From: DATDIC01 sp963777625
Lineage (GTDB): Bacteria; Pseudomonadota; Alphaproteobacteria; Acetobacterales; Acetobacteraceae
DNA: 64,000 nt
Direction of reading: 5' to 3'
Assembly (NCBI GenBank): GCA_963777625.1
Contig: CAVZRO010000035.1
Location: forward strand, 251,360-315,359
This document shows, one piece after another, positions 46,366 through 55,122 of the stretch. The translations under genes and the position numbers were made by a program. Below the pieces are notes generated by a model that ran no database searches, had not been told where the DNA came from, and worked only from the letters and a program-made list of their open reading frames with translations. Position 1 is the stretch's first letter. Every line of letters starts with the position of its first letter.

Positions 46366-47675
46366 TCATTCCGTAACCGCGCCGAATACCAGGCTGACAT
46401 TCTGGCCGCCGAAACCGAACGAGTTGGAGAGCGCATGCGCCACGGTGGCTTCGCGCGCGCGGTTCGGCACGCAATCGAGCGGCAGCGCGGGATCGGGATG
46501 CTCGTAATTGATGGTCGGCGGCAGCAGGTGATGGCGCAGGCTGAGCACGGTGAACGCAGCCTCGATGGCGCCGGCGGCCGACAGCGTGTGGCCGATCATC
46601 GACTTGTTCGAGGACATCGGCAGCGAACCCGCCCGGTTGCCGAACACGGCGGACACGCCCAGCCATTCCATCTTGTCGTTTTCCGGCGTGCCGGTGCCGT
46701 GCGCGTTGATGTAGCCGATATCATCGGGCCGCAGGCCGGCGTCACCGATAGCGTCGCGCATGCAGGCAATGATCGGCTTGCCGTCGGGAGACGATCGCGT
46801 CCGGTGAAACGAATCGGCCATCTCGCCGCTGCCTTCAAGAATCGCCAGAATCCTGGCGCCGCGCGCGCGGGCGTGAGCCAGGCTTTCCAGCACCAGCGCC
46901 GCTGCGCCCTCGGCCATCACAAAGCCGTCGCGATCCTTGCTGAACGGCCGGGCCGCCGAATTCGGGCGGGTCGTTGCGGGTGGACAGAGCCGACAACAGA
47001 GAGAAGCGGATCAGCAATTCCAGGTTCACCGAGGCGTCGGTGCCGACGCAAAGCGCCGCGCCGGTCTCGCCACGCCGGATCGCTTCCAGCCCGAGCTGGA
47101 TCGCGGTCCCGCCCGAGGCGCAGGCCGTGGAGGTGGCAATCGGCGAACCGATGGTGCCGAAGCGCGCGGCAAGCGCCTCGGCGACCGAGCCGAACAGGAA
47201 ACGCTGATAGTTGCGATCGAAGTCGCCGGCCGCGGCGGCGCGCAGCAGGTCGGCGTAGCGTGGCCGGGGCGGCGCCCGATGCGGCGGCAACGGCCTGGCG
47301 CTGCGGCCATTCCATCTCCACCGGAGCGAGCGCCAGGAACAGCGGGCCTGGAAAGGCGCCCGGACTGCCGATGCCGGCAGCGGCCACGGCTTCCTCGATC
47401 ACCAGCCCGGCCATCGCTTCGGCCAGGGCGGCGGAGGACGGCTGCGGCAACGGCACGAAGTCCACCGTCCCGGCAACCGTCGTGCGCAGCCCGGCAACGG
47501 AGAACCGGCTGATCCGGTGCAGCCCCAATTCCCCCGCGGTCAACCGGCGCCAGTTGTCGCTCACACCCTGGCCGAGCGAGCTGAGTATGCCCAGGCCGGT
47601 GATCACGACAATCGGGCGGCCGGCGTGGTCCAATTGGGCATGGTCCAGTCGGGCGTGCATGGCTGCTTCTGTCAT
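46366..47675 (-). CDS. fabF1XL: Beta-ketoacyl-ACP synthase FabF1XL-like (two single-base shifts)
   Basis: A KAS II-type condensing enzyme that extends the acyl chain on AcpXL. The start ATG overlaps the previous stop as ATGA. The first frame gives RPIVVITGLGILSSLGQGVS, the second AATAA-type TSTACASGGTAIQLGLEAIR (active-site Cys), the third EGAAALVLESLAHARARGAR, YINAHGTGTPENDKMEWLGV (first His) and NKSMIGHTLSAAGAIEAAFT (Lys and second His), ending NSFGFGGQNVSLVFGAVTE. One-base corrections near 47265 and 46918 yield about 436 residues with all catalytic residues. The order in the operon matches rhizobial fabF1XL. Confidence 0.85.
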
Positions 47676-48869
47676 GCCTCGGTGACGAGCGCGAGCGCCT
47701 CGCCGCGCCAATGGCCCCAGCCGGTGACCAGGACCTGATGCAGCTTGCCTTGCATGGGGGTTTCGGCCGGTTCCAGCGGTGGAAACAACTGTCCCTCCGA
47801 GACCGCCAGGGCAGCGAGGGCGATTGCCGCCGGGAAGGCCGGTTCCAGCGAGTGGCCGAGGGCCGTGGCGACGGCCCGGACCGGCAGGCCGATGCGGTCG
47901 AGGAAGGCCGCGTTCTTCCGCCGTGGCGCTGCCGGCTCCGGACGCCGCCGATAGGACGGCCGCGCGGGTCGGATCCAGCAGGTCGCCCATCGCCTCAAGC
48001 TGGCGGGCGGCATTGGCGGTCGCCGCCCCAGGCTGCCGGCGGCTGCGGTCGGTACCGATCGCGGCAATGGCGGCGAACGCCGAGGCGCCACGCGCCTCGG
48101 CATGTGCGCGGCTCTCGATCACCAGGAAACAACCGAGCGAGCCCAGGGCAATTCCGCCACCTTCGGCCTGGCGGGCCCAGACCGGTTGGAACGGCTGGGC
48201 CCATAATGTGCGCCCCATCGCGTAGTGCAGCAGGAGTTCCGGGCGCTGCGCGTTGCATGACGCGCCAACCAGGAACAGGTCCCCCTGCCCCGCCGCAATC
48301 CGGGCGCAGGCGATGCGCACCGCGTCCGCTCCCGCCGGTTCCTCCCCCATGAAGGTGCGCGACGAGCCGACCACCCCGTGTACGATCGAGATGTTGCCCG
48401 CCAGCAGGTTGGATAGCTGGGCCAGGAACAGGGTCGGCCGCAAATCCGTCATCAGCCGTTCGTTCAGCAGCGCGGCGGGATCCGGTGCGGCGGGCAGCGC
48501 CGACAGGATCGCTTCATCGACCGCCGGATCGCGCTCGCCTCCGCCGGCGGCGACGATCATGTGAGTGCGCGCCAGCAGCGCCGGATCGCCCTTGATGCCG
48601 GCTTCCTGCAGGGCCAGTCCGGCCGCATAGGTGCCGATGCGCTGCCACGGCTCCATCTGGCGCTGGTCGCCGCGCTTGGGGATCTGGCGGTCGAATTCCA
48701 GAGGGACGATCGGATGCACGGAAAATGGCGCGAAGCTGGTTTCGTCCACTACGGGGGTGAAGCCGGACGGGGTGGAGGTGGACAGCGCGGCCCGATGCGC
48801 GGCCAGCCCCTCACCCAGGCAGGAGACGAGGCCGATACCGGTGATCAGGGCGTCACGGTCACGTGGCAT
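47672..48869 (-). CDS. fabF2XL: Beta-ketoacyl-ACP synthase FabF2XL-like (single-base frameshift)
   Basis: A second condensing enzyme homologue. It begins RDRDALITGIGLVSCLGEGL and overlaps the fabZXL stop by 11 bases. Its nucleophile region reads NISIVHGVVGSSRTFMGEEP, without the TACAS cysteine, so it is probably a catalytically impaired partner (chain-length-factor-like) of FabF1XL. VGASCNAQRPELLL and LGCFLVIESRAHAEARGASA follow. The frame breaks near 47925, where RRKNAAFLDRIGLPVRAVAT and VTGWGHWRGEALALV continue in another frame to 47672. About 399 residues after correction. The paired arrangement matches the rhizobial cluster. Confidence 0.82.
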
Positions 48870-49332
48870 CCAGCAGCTCCCGCGGGATGCCGACGCGATG
48901 GGCGGCCTCCAGCATCCGGGCACGCAGCGACGGATTGGGAAACGGCGCCAGGCGGTAGGTCAGTTCCGCCTCGGCGACGGTTTTGCCGCTGGCTTCGAGC
49001 CGGCCGGACATGATGGCATAGCCGGACCCGTCATGCAGCAGCCGTACCTCCGCGGCGAGCTGGGTGGAAGGTGCGACGAAGGCACGCAACTTGGCCTCCT
49101 TCACCTGGGCGAGGAAGGCCATGCGGTCGAAGCGGTGCAGCGCCAGCAGCAGCCAGCCGCCGGTCTGGGCCATGGTCTCGATCATCAGCACGCCCGGCAG
49201 GATCGGGTAGTCGGGGAAGTGGCCCTCGAACACCGGGCTGGTTGCCGGCACCGCGCATTCGGCCCGCACCAAGCCGCCGGGGAGGTCGATCGCCGCGACC
49301 CGGTCCACCATCTGGAACTGTTCCAGCCGCAT
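48859..49332 (-). CDS. fabZXL: 3-hydroxyacyl-ACP dehydratase FabZXL
   Basis: 157 residues of FabZ hot-dog fold. The core motif GHFPDYPILPGVLMIETMAQ (residues 46-65) holds the catalytic His and the Glu-bearing helix. The protein begins MRLEQFQMVDRVAAIDLPGG. It should dehydrate the 3-hydroxyacyl intermediate on AcpXL during the long-chain elongation. It lies 10 bases after acpXL and overlaps fabF2XL. Confidence 0.9.
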   Translation of the reverse strand: MRLEQFQMVDRVAAIDLPGGLVRAECAVPATSPVFEGHFPDYPILPGVLMIETMAQTGGWLLLALHRFDRMAFLAQVKEAKLRAFVAPSTQLAAEVRLLHDGSGYAIMSGRLEASGKTVAEAELTYRLAPFPNPSLRARMLEAAHRVGIPRELLDAT

Positions 49333-49342
49333 GACTGGCGGC

Positions 49343-49621
49343 TCAGGCCTTCGTCGCGACCAACGAGTCGATGTTCGAGCAGAGGTCCTGCATGACGAAA
49401 TACCGGTCGGAGGTGACCTTGCCTTCGTTCACGTCCTGCGTCCATTGTTCAAGCGGCATCTTGATGCCGAACGCCTTGTCGATGGCGAACGCGACATCCA
49501 GAAAATCCAGGCTGTCGATGCCGAGATCGTCGATGGCGTGGCTCTCCGGGGTGATCTTCTCCCGCGGGATGTCGCACGTTTCCGATATGATCCCGGCAAC
49601 CGTGTCGAACGTAGACGCCAT
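49343..49621 (-). CDS. acpXL: Specialised acyl carrier protein AcpXL
   Basis: 92 residues from ATG 49621. The phosphopantetheine site is LGIDSLDFLDVAFAIDKAFG (Ser in DSLDF), and the C-terminus is longer than in housekeeping ACP (RYFVMQDLCSNIDSLVATKA), as in AcpXL. AcpXL carries the C26-C28 hydroxy acyl chain destined for lipid A in alphaproteobacteria. It is the first gene of a six-gene operon running to lpxXL. A 120-base stretch separates it from a beta-lactamase remnant. Confidence 0.92.
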   Translation of the reverse strand: MASTFDTVAGIISETCDIPREKITPESHAIDDLGIDSLDFLDVAFAIDKAFGIKMPLEQWTQDVNEGKVTSDRYFVMQDLCSNIDSLVATKA

Positions 49622-49745
49622 AAATCGACCGACCCCTGCTATCGGGGGCACTAACACCACACCGTACCGGGCGCCGCAAGTGGCGGGATGACAGGCCCCG
49701 GCGCCCCGGGGGTCCGGCTCTGGAGGCCGCCCCAGGCTTCCATTT

Positions 49746-50040
49746 TCAGCGCGTCGGACGCTGTGTCGAACTGTTTTTCGCGGGCAAATTCACGCCGATC
49801 TGCCCCGATCGCTGCGAGCGCGGCTTCGCCGCGGCGGCCACCAAATCGTCGCGCGCCGGGCGTCCTTCTTCTCCCGCGTGGAATAGACCGCGAGAACTGT
49901 CGGCCCCTTGCCGGGGACCAGACCACGGCAATGTCGCTGGCCGTGCCGCAATCGCCCGATCCGGTCTTGTCGCCGACTTGCCATCCCGTGGGGGCCACGA
50001 ACAGCACGGTGCGGCGGGTGGCCAATGCCGTCATCGACAT
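49746..50040 (-). pseudogene. C-terminal remnant of a class A beta-lactamase
   Basis: Only the last 80 or so residues remain. MTALATRRTVLFVAPTGWQV is followed by GDKTGSGDCGTASDIAVVWS, which holds the KTG box of class A enzymes, then (in two other frames) GKGPTVLAVYSTREKKDARR and DDLVAAAAK...LPAKN, the usual C-terminal helix. The SxxK, SDN and omega-loop parts are missing; the LysR stop lies three bases upstream. The 5' truncation cannot be a single-base error, so this is a true remnant, although the two later shifts could be errors. Confidence 0.75.
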
Positions 50041-50042
50041 CT

Positions 50043-50984
50043 TCAATCGGTCCGGCGATGCACCCTGGTCAATTCCTCGGCCAGTTTCGCCAGCCACTCG
50101 CAAAATTCGGTGCTGACGGGATTCTCCGGACCGTGCGTCGGAAGATAGGCGAAGTAAGTCCGTGCCGGCAGGCTGACCTCGGGAAAGGGCGTCACCAGCC
50201 GTCCCGCGGCAAGATCATCGCCGACCAGCGCGGTCGGTCCCACCGCTACGCCGAGGCCATCGATCGCGGCCTGGATCGACAGATAGAAATGGTCCAGCGT
50301 CAATGCCGCCGCCGGCTGCAATCCCGCATGACCGGCCTCGGTCAGCCAGTCATGCCAGAGTCTCGGCATGGTGGCGACGTGGAGCAACGTGTGCCGCTCC
50401 AGGTCGGCGACCATCCTCAGCGGATTCCGCGTTATGGCGGCAGGGCTGCAGACGGGCAGCCGGCGCTCGCCCAGCACGGGACGGGCGGTGAAGCCGTGGA
50501 ACGTGTCCGGGCCACCGCGGATCACCACGTCGTACTCCTCCGGCAAGGCATCGACGGGCTCGTTGGAGGTGGTCAGCCGCACCTCGATGCCGGGATGCGC
50601 CTCGCGGAACAAGGTCAGGCGCGGCAGCAGCCAGCGCAGGCTGAACGTCGCCAGCGCATTGACGCGCAGCACCGTGGCCATCGGGCCACCCCGCCGCTCC
50701 CTGTGCTGCCGTGCCGCCGCTGAGATGCGGTCGAGCGCCGGCCTGAACTCGGCCAGCAGGGCGTCGCCGTCTGGCGTCAGTGCCACGCCGCGGTTCAGCC
50801 GCCGGAACAGCGCCGGCGCGCCGAGCCATTCCTCCAGCAGGTGGACCTGGCGGCTGATCGCGCCGTGGGTGACGCCGAGTTCCGCGGCGGCGTCCTTGAA
50901 GCTGCCGCGGCGGGCAGCGGCTTCGAAGGCGCGCACCGCGTTCAGCGGCGGCAGAAGCCGGCGTTGCGGAGATGCGCGCAACAT
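50043..50984 (-). CDS. LysR-family transcriptional regulator (GcvA/AmpR-like)
   Basis: 313 residues. The N-terminal winged helix reads LPPLNAVRAFEAAARRGSFK then DAAAELGVTHGAISRQVHLL, the GcvA/AmpR style. The effector domain follows with LRVNALATFSLRWLLPRLTL and FREAHPGIEVRLTTS. It is divergent from the MFS gene (131-base gap), which it probably controls. Next to it on the other side lies a class A beta-lactamase remnant, so it may once have been an AmpR-like regulator of that enzyme, but this is conjecture. Confidence 0.9.
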   Translation of the reverse strand: MLRASPQRRLLPPLNAVRAFEAAARRGSFKDAAAELGVTHGAISRQVHLLEEWLGAPALFRRLNRGVALTPDGDALLAEFRPALDRISAAARQHRERRGGPMATVLRVNALATFSLRWLLPRLTLFREAHPGIEVRLTTSNEPVDALPEEYDVVIRGGPDTFHGFTARPVLGERRLPVCSPAAITRNPLRMVADLERHTLLHVATMPRLWHDWLTEAGHAGLQPAAALTLDHFYLSIQAAIDGLGVAVGPTALVGDDLAAGRLVTPFPEVSLPARTYFAYLPTHGPENPVSTEFCEWLAKLAEELTRVHRRTD

Positions 50985-51115
50985 GATGTGAGTTTTCCTG
51001 ACCTAATCCCGCAAAATAGATCATTTGTGGGGTGCACGGCAAATGCCCATGCTGTCGGAGGTGAGATTTCGTCGCCTGAGCCATCAGCCAGGTGAGACGC
51101 GTGGAGGAACCACGG

Positions 51116-52336
51116 ATGAGCCACCTTGCTGTCTCCCCGCCTGCCATCCTGGACCGGCCTGGGAAGGCGCGCGCCCAACGCACCCTGGCGCTTGCCGGGC
51201 TCGCCCACGCACTGCACGACGGCTTCACCGATATGATCTACGTGCTCCTGCCGGTGTGGCAGGTACAGTTCGACCTCGGGTACGGCTCGCTGGCAGTTCT
51301 GCGCGCCCTGTACGTGGGCGCGCTGGCCGCGCTGCAGGTGCCGTCCGGCCATCTGGCGCAGCATGTGGACGCGCGGACGGTGCTCGTGCTTGGCACGCTG
51401 CTGAGCGCCGGCGGTTACGCCCTGGCCGGGTTTTCGGGCAGCCTGGCGGGATTGTGCGCCTTTCTCGCGCTGGCCGGAGCCGGTGGCAGCACGCAGCACC
51501 CGCTTGCCTCGGCGGCCGTATCGAGAGCCTATGGCGGGGCGGCCCGCGGCCCGCTCGGCACCTACAATTTCGCCGGGGATGTCGGCAAGGCCGCGCTCCC
51601 GCCGGCTGTCGCCCTACTGCTGACCGTCATGGACTGGCGCACGACGCTCTGGGTCGTGGCGGGGCTGGGCACCGGGGTGGCGCTGCTGATCTGGTGGCTC
51701 ATGCCGCTGGTCTCGATGCCTCGTATGGCTGCCATGAGGTCCGCTGCCCCCGTCACTGACATTCCCGGCAAGGGTGGCTTCGGGCTGCTTCTTGCGATCG
51801 GCGTGCTGGACAGTGCGGCGCGCATGGGCTTCCTGCTGTTCCTGCCGTTCCTTCTCCGGGCCAAGGGCGCGCCGTTGACCACGGTCGGACTGGCTCTGTC
51901 CCTGGTCTTCATCGGCGGCGCGTGTGGCAAGGCGGCTTGCGGATGGCTGGGTGTGCGGCTCGGCCTAGTTGCAACCGTGATCGTGACCGAGGTTGGTACC
52001 GCCATGGCGATCCTGGCCGTACTCGCCCTGCCGCTCACCCCGAGCCTGACCTTGCTGCCGCTGCTGGGGGTGATGCTCAACGGCACATCATCGGTGCTCT
52101 ACGGCACAGTGCCGGAACTCGTGGCCACCGAGAGAGTCGAGCGCGCCTTCGCGTTGTTTTACACGGGCACGCTTGGATCGAGCGCACTGGCGCCCGTGCT
52201 TTATGGGCGGCTCGGTGACGCAGGCGGACCGGCCTGGGCGACTGCGGCGGCGGCCGCGACGGCGCTGGGGGTCGTGCCGCTTATCCTACTGCTGTCGCCG
52301 CGGCTGGCATCGTTCGCCCACGCGGAGACCGCCTGA
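51116..52336 (+). CDS. MFS transporter (fosmidomycin-resistance-like)
   Basis: 406 residues from ATG 51116 after GAGGAACCACGG; an upstream ATG at 51092 is weaker. Twelve hydrophobic helices. The N-terminal LAGLAHALHDGFTDMIYVLL then PVWQVQFDLGYGSLAVLRAL and VPSGHLAQHVDARTVLVLG resemble the Fsr/fosmidomycin-resistance branch, drug efflux by proton antiport. The second half opens with GKGGFGLLLAIGVLDSAARM. It is divergent from the LysR gene. Confidence 0.88.
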   Translation: MSHLAVSPPAILDRPGKARAQRTLALAGLAHALHDGFTDMIYVLLPVWQVQFDLGYGSLAVLRALYVGALAALQVPSGHLAQHVDARTVLVLGTLLSAGGYALAGFSGSLAGLCAFLALAGAGGSTQHPLASAAVSRAYGGAARGPLGTYNFAGDVGKAALPPAVALLLTVMDWRTTLWVVAGLGTGVALLIWWLMPLVSMPRMAAMRSAAPVTDIPGKGGFGLLLAIGVLDSAARMGFLLFLPFLLRAKGAPLTTVGLALSLVFIGGACGKAACGWLGVRLGLVATVIVTEVGTAMAILAVLALPLTPSLTLLPLLGVMLNGTSSVLYGTVPELVATERVERAFALFYTGTLGSSALAPVLYGRLGDAGGPAWATAAAAATALGVVPLILLLSPRLASFAHAETA

Positions 52337-52381
52337 TCCCTGCTTCGGCAGCGAGCCGGCGCGTGCTCTGTGGGCTCCGAC

Positions 52382-52684
52382 TTACATCCAGTGGGCCGGC
52401 TGCCACGCCCATCCGGCGGTGGTCTGCTGCCAATAGCCAGGCATGAACATGTTGCTGTGGGTGCCCTGCGGGACATACAGCCCCGGCGCCCACGCGTAGC
52501 CGGCGCCGTTCCAGTCCCAGTGACCCGGCTGCCAGATCAACGGCGTGGCAGACACCGGTGGCGGCGGGATCGTTTCGGCCCGCTGCGGCGGAACCGGAGG
52601 ATAGGCGGCCGTGGTGGCGACGACGCAGCCCGATAGCAGGCAGGCCGCGCCCAGCAGGGCGGCGGCAAGGACAGGGTGTTTCAT
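52382..52684 (-). CDS. Small lipoprotein with WxPGxW-type repeats
   Basis: 100 residues from the ATG of MKHPVLAAALLGAACLLSGC, a type II signal peptide with lipobox LSGC. The mature part carries three related units, LIWQPGHWDWNGAGYAWAPG, MFMPGYWQQ and AWQPAHW, the WXXGXW/YXWxPG repeat seen in small envelope proteins. It should be anchored in the outer membrane. It converges on the MFS gene. Confidence 0.82.
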   Translation of the reverse strand: MKHPVLAAALLGAACLLSGCVVATTAAYPPVPPQRAETIPPPPVSATPLIWQPGHWDWNGAGYAWAPGLYVPQGTHSNMFMPGYWQQTTAGWAWQPAHWM

Positions 52685-52766
52685 CCGGTCTGTCTCCCTG
52701 GGTCCATTCGCGATATGCAAGAGATGGCGCAGCCGGCCCGCGCTGTCCATGGCGGTAGCCGGGAGT

Positions 52767-53900
52767 TCAGGGCGGCAGAAGGATTGTGGCGACGGCCTGG
52801 GCGGCGATGCCTTCGCCGCGGCCGGTGAAGCCGAGGCGCTCCGTGGTGGTCGCCTTCACCGAGACGGCCGCGATATCGGTGCCCAGCAACGCGGCCAGAC
52901 GGCGGCGCATGGCATCGGCATGCGGCGTAATCTTCGGGCGCTCGCAGATCAGGGTGACGTCGGCATTGGCCAGCACCCCGCCGCGCGCGGCGATGCGCCC
53001 GGCGGCATGCGTCAGGAAGCGGGCACTGTCGGCGTCCTTCCAGGCGGCCTCGGTCGGGGGGAAGTGACGCCCGATATCGCCTTCGGCCAGGGCGCCGTAG
53101 ATGGCGTCGCACAGCGCGTGGATGCCGACATCGGCGTCCGAGTGGCCGGCAAGCCCCTGGTCGTGGGGGACCGTGACGCCGCACAGCACCAACGGACGGC
53201 CGGATGCCAGGGCGTGGACGTCGAAGCCGGTGCCGGTGCGGGGAATCATCCGGCCGGCGAGGATGCGTTCCAGGCGCAACAGGTCCTCCTTGTAGGTGAG
53301 TTTGATGTTGTCCTCCGAGCCGGGGACGATGGCGACGGCGCCACCGGCGGCTTCCAGCAGGGCGGCATCGTCGGTGGCGTTAGCGGCGGGGGCGGCACGG
53401 TGGGCGGCGAGCAGGGCGGGGAAGCGAAACGCCTGCGGGGTCTGGGCGCGGTACAGTCCGGCGCGCGCCACGGTTTCCGTGATGCGATCGCCGGCGACGC
53501 GCTTCAGCGTATCGGCGACGGGAATGGCGGGGATGGCGCCCGGCGCGGCCTCCAGCGCGGCAAGCAGAGCCTGAATGGTGCCTGGCGGAATGAATGGCCG
53601 GGCTGCGTCGTGCACCAGGACGAGATCGGGATGATGGGGCGCCAGAGCTTCGAGCCCGGCGCGGACGCTTTCCTGTCGCGTGGCGCCGCCTTGTACCGGT
53701 GGGAGGTGATGGAGGCCGGCGAGCGCCTGGGCGATCGGGCCGGTGTCACCCACAGGTTGCAGCAGCGTGACATAAGGGTCGAGCGCCTCCGCCGCGTGTC
53801 GGATCGGCGGGCGCCCGAGCAGCGGGGCGAACTGCTTCGGGATGTCGGTGCCGAAGCGGGTGCCGGTGCCGGCAGCGACCAGGATGGCGGCGATGGGCAT
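52767..53900 (-). CDS. ispDF: Bifunctional 2-C-methyl-D-erythritol 4-phosphate cytidylyltransferase / MECDP synthase
   Basis: 377 residues, both domains complete. The N-terminal IspD half has AAILVAAGTGTRFGTDIPKQ, LVLVHDAARPFIPPGTIQAL and IPVADTLKRVAGDRI. The C-terminal IspF half starts near residue 220 with TGTGFDVHALASGRPLVLCG, GLAGHSDADVGIHALCDAIY (zinc Asp and His), DIGRHFPPTEAAWKDADSAR and the closing KATTTERLGFTGRGEGIAA. It carries out steps three and five of the MEP isoprenoid pathway. The fusion is typical of alphaproteobacteria. Start ATG 53900. Confidence 0.97.
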   Translation of the reverse strand: MPIAAILVAAGTGTRFGTDIPKQFAPLLGRPPIRHAAEALDPYVTLLQPVGDTGPIAQALAGLHHLPPVQGGATRQESVRAGLEALAPHHPDLVLVHDAARPFIPPGTIQALLAALEAAPGAIPAIPVADTLKRVAGDRITETVARAGLYRAQTPQAFRFPALLAAHRAAPAANATDDAALLEAAGGAVAIVPGSEDNIKLTYKEDLLRLERILAGRMIPRTGTGFDVHALASGRPLVLCGVTVPHDQGLAGHSDADVGIHALCDAIYGALAEGDIGRHFPPTEAAWKDADSARFLTHAAGRIAARGGVLANADVTLICERPKITPHADAMRRRLAALLGTDIAAVSVKATTTERLGFTGRGEGIAAQAVATILLPP

Positions 53901-54273
53901 GGCAAGGATTTTCCCCGGTGGTCGTTAGAGCGTGAACGGGTGTGCGCACCGGAGAAGGCGGATCCTTCGTCGGCCGGCGCACACAGCCGTCTCTGGATCG
54001 GGTCATTCTAACAGCGTCCGAATCAGGCCGTGGCCGTCGCAAGTCGCCTGGACATCGCGTGTCTGAACCAGTCGCTCATCGATAACCGCCGGACAAAGGT
54101 CTCCCATGTTTCTCCTACGGAGTGATTTGTCCAGGTTACGATGATAGCGGTGGAAACCAACTCCTGAGTGTGAAAGTAAGTACAGCTTTCAAGGCCTTGG
54201 CCGTAGGACGAATCCTCATTGCTCGAATTCGATTTCAAGCGAGACGTTGACAATGTCAAGCGTCCCACTGAAA
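53901..54273. other. Gene-poor stretch between ispDF and the restriction gene
   Basis: About 370 bases. An 81-codon minus-strand frame (54023-54268) lies here, without a ribosome-binding site and with no recognisable domain. Base composition drops from GC-rich to more AT-rich toward the restriction gene, marking a likely island edge near 54050. Confidence 0.45.
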
Positions 54274-54984
54274 CTAACAGTCGTCGGCCTCCCCCTGGTG
54301 ATCGTTGGGAACTGGCAGTCCTTGTTGCTTTGCTGCTTTCTTCGTCGCCTTCTCTGCAGCGATGCGTTCCTTCAGCGCAGCAAAGGCGGCGGGGCCATCG
54401 TCCTCAAAGTTGACAGGTCTGATTGCGAAGGTCAGCACCGGACATCCGCCACCGCCGCCACCCTCAATCTTCGGCCATAGCTTTTCATGGTGCGTCGTGG
54501 CTTTCCCGTATGAGGAGCCCTTACCGAGTTGTTTGAATATATCCTGCAACTCCCAAGAGCGTGTGATGATAATTCCGACTTGTATCGCCCTTAGCTCAAA
54601 TAGCAGGCGGAAATTGTTCAGATCGCGGTCGAAGAACGGATCTTTATTGTTCCATTCCATCTCAACGGCTACGCCGCCCTTGAGGCAGTCAACTGCGTGG
54701 GTAGGGCTATCGGTTTTCACCTCGTCAACAGTAATTGACGTGGCGAAACCCTTTTCCTGCCAGCCCTTCGCGTAGAAGGCGCCATCGATACGTCGGCTTA
54801 TTAACGACCGATTGCCACCTCCCACCAGCACCTCGGACTTTAGCAGCCGAAAGCCTCTTAGAACGTCTTGAACGTCCTGCCATTCGTCGGGGCAGGCGGT
54901 TCTCAGCACGCCGGCCGCGTTCCGCCATTCCTTGACGTGGTACCGAACGCAAATGTCGGTTGGGACAAGATGCAGTGTGGACAT
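54274..54984 (-). CDS. BglII/BstYI-family type II restriction endonuclease
   Basis: About 236 residues from the ATG of MSTLHLVPTDICVRYHVKEW. The active site of the BglII/BstYI family is visible as VAVEMEWNNKDPFFDRDLNN, with GGNRSLISRRIDGAFYAKGW before it and LRAIQVGIIITRSWELQDIF after. Members cut sequences centred on GATC (AGATCT, RGATCY). A glycine run (GGGGGGCPVLTF) and a charged C-terminal tail follow. The cognate methylase gene lies 138 bases upstream on the same strand. The pair is AT-richer than the core genes, which suggests transfer. Confidence 0.85.
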   Translation of the reverse strand: MSTLHLVPTDICVRYHVKEWRNAAGVLRTACPDEWQDVQDVLRGFRLLKSEVLVGGGNRSLISRRIDGAFYAKGWQEKGFATSITVDEVKTDSPTHAVDCLKGGVAVEMEWNNKDPFFDRDLNNFRLLFELRAIQVGIIITRSWELQDIFKQLGKGSSYGKATTHHEKLWPKIEGGGGGGCPVLTFAIRPVNFEDDGPAAFAALKERIAAEKATKKAAKQQGLPVPNDHQGEADDC

Positions 54985-55122
54985 GGACCGATCATGGCGC
55001 ACTCAAGCGGCGTCTGGGAAGGGTAGGACGTCATCCGAAACTGACCCGTTGCCGGGGTGCGCATCCGAGAATCCTCTCTGTTCAGTGCGGTGATGTTCTC
55101 ACAGGAGGACGACCGCAATCCG

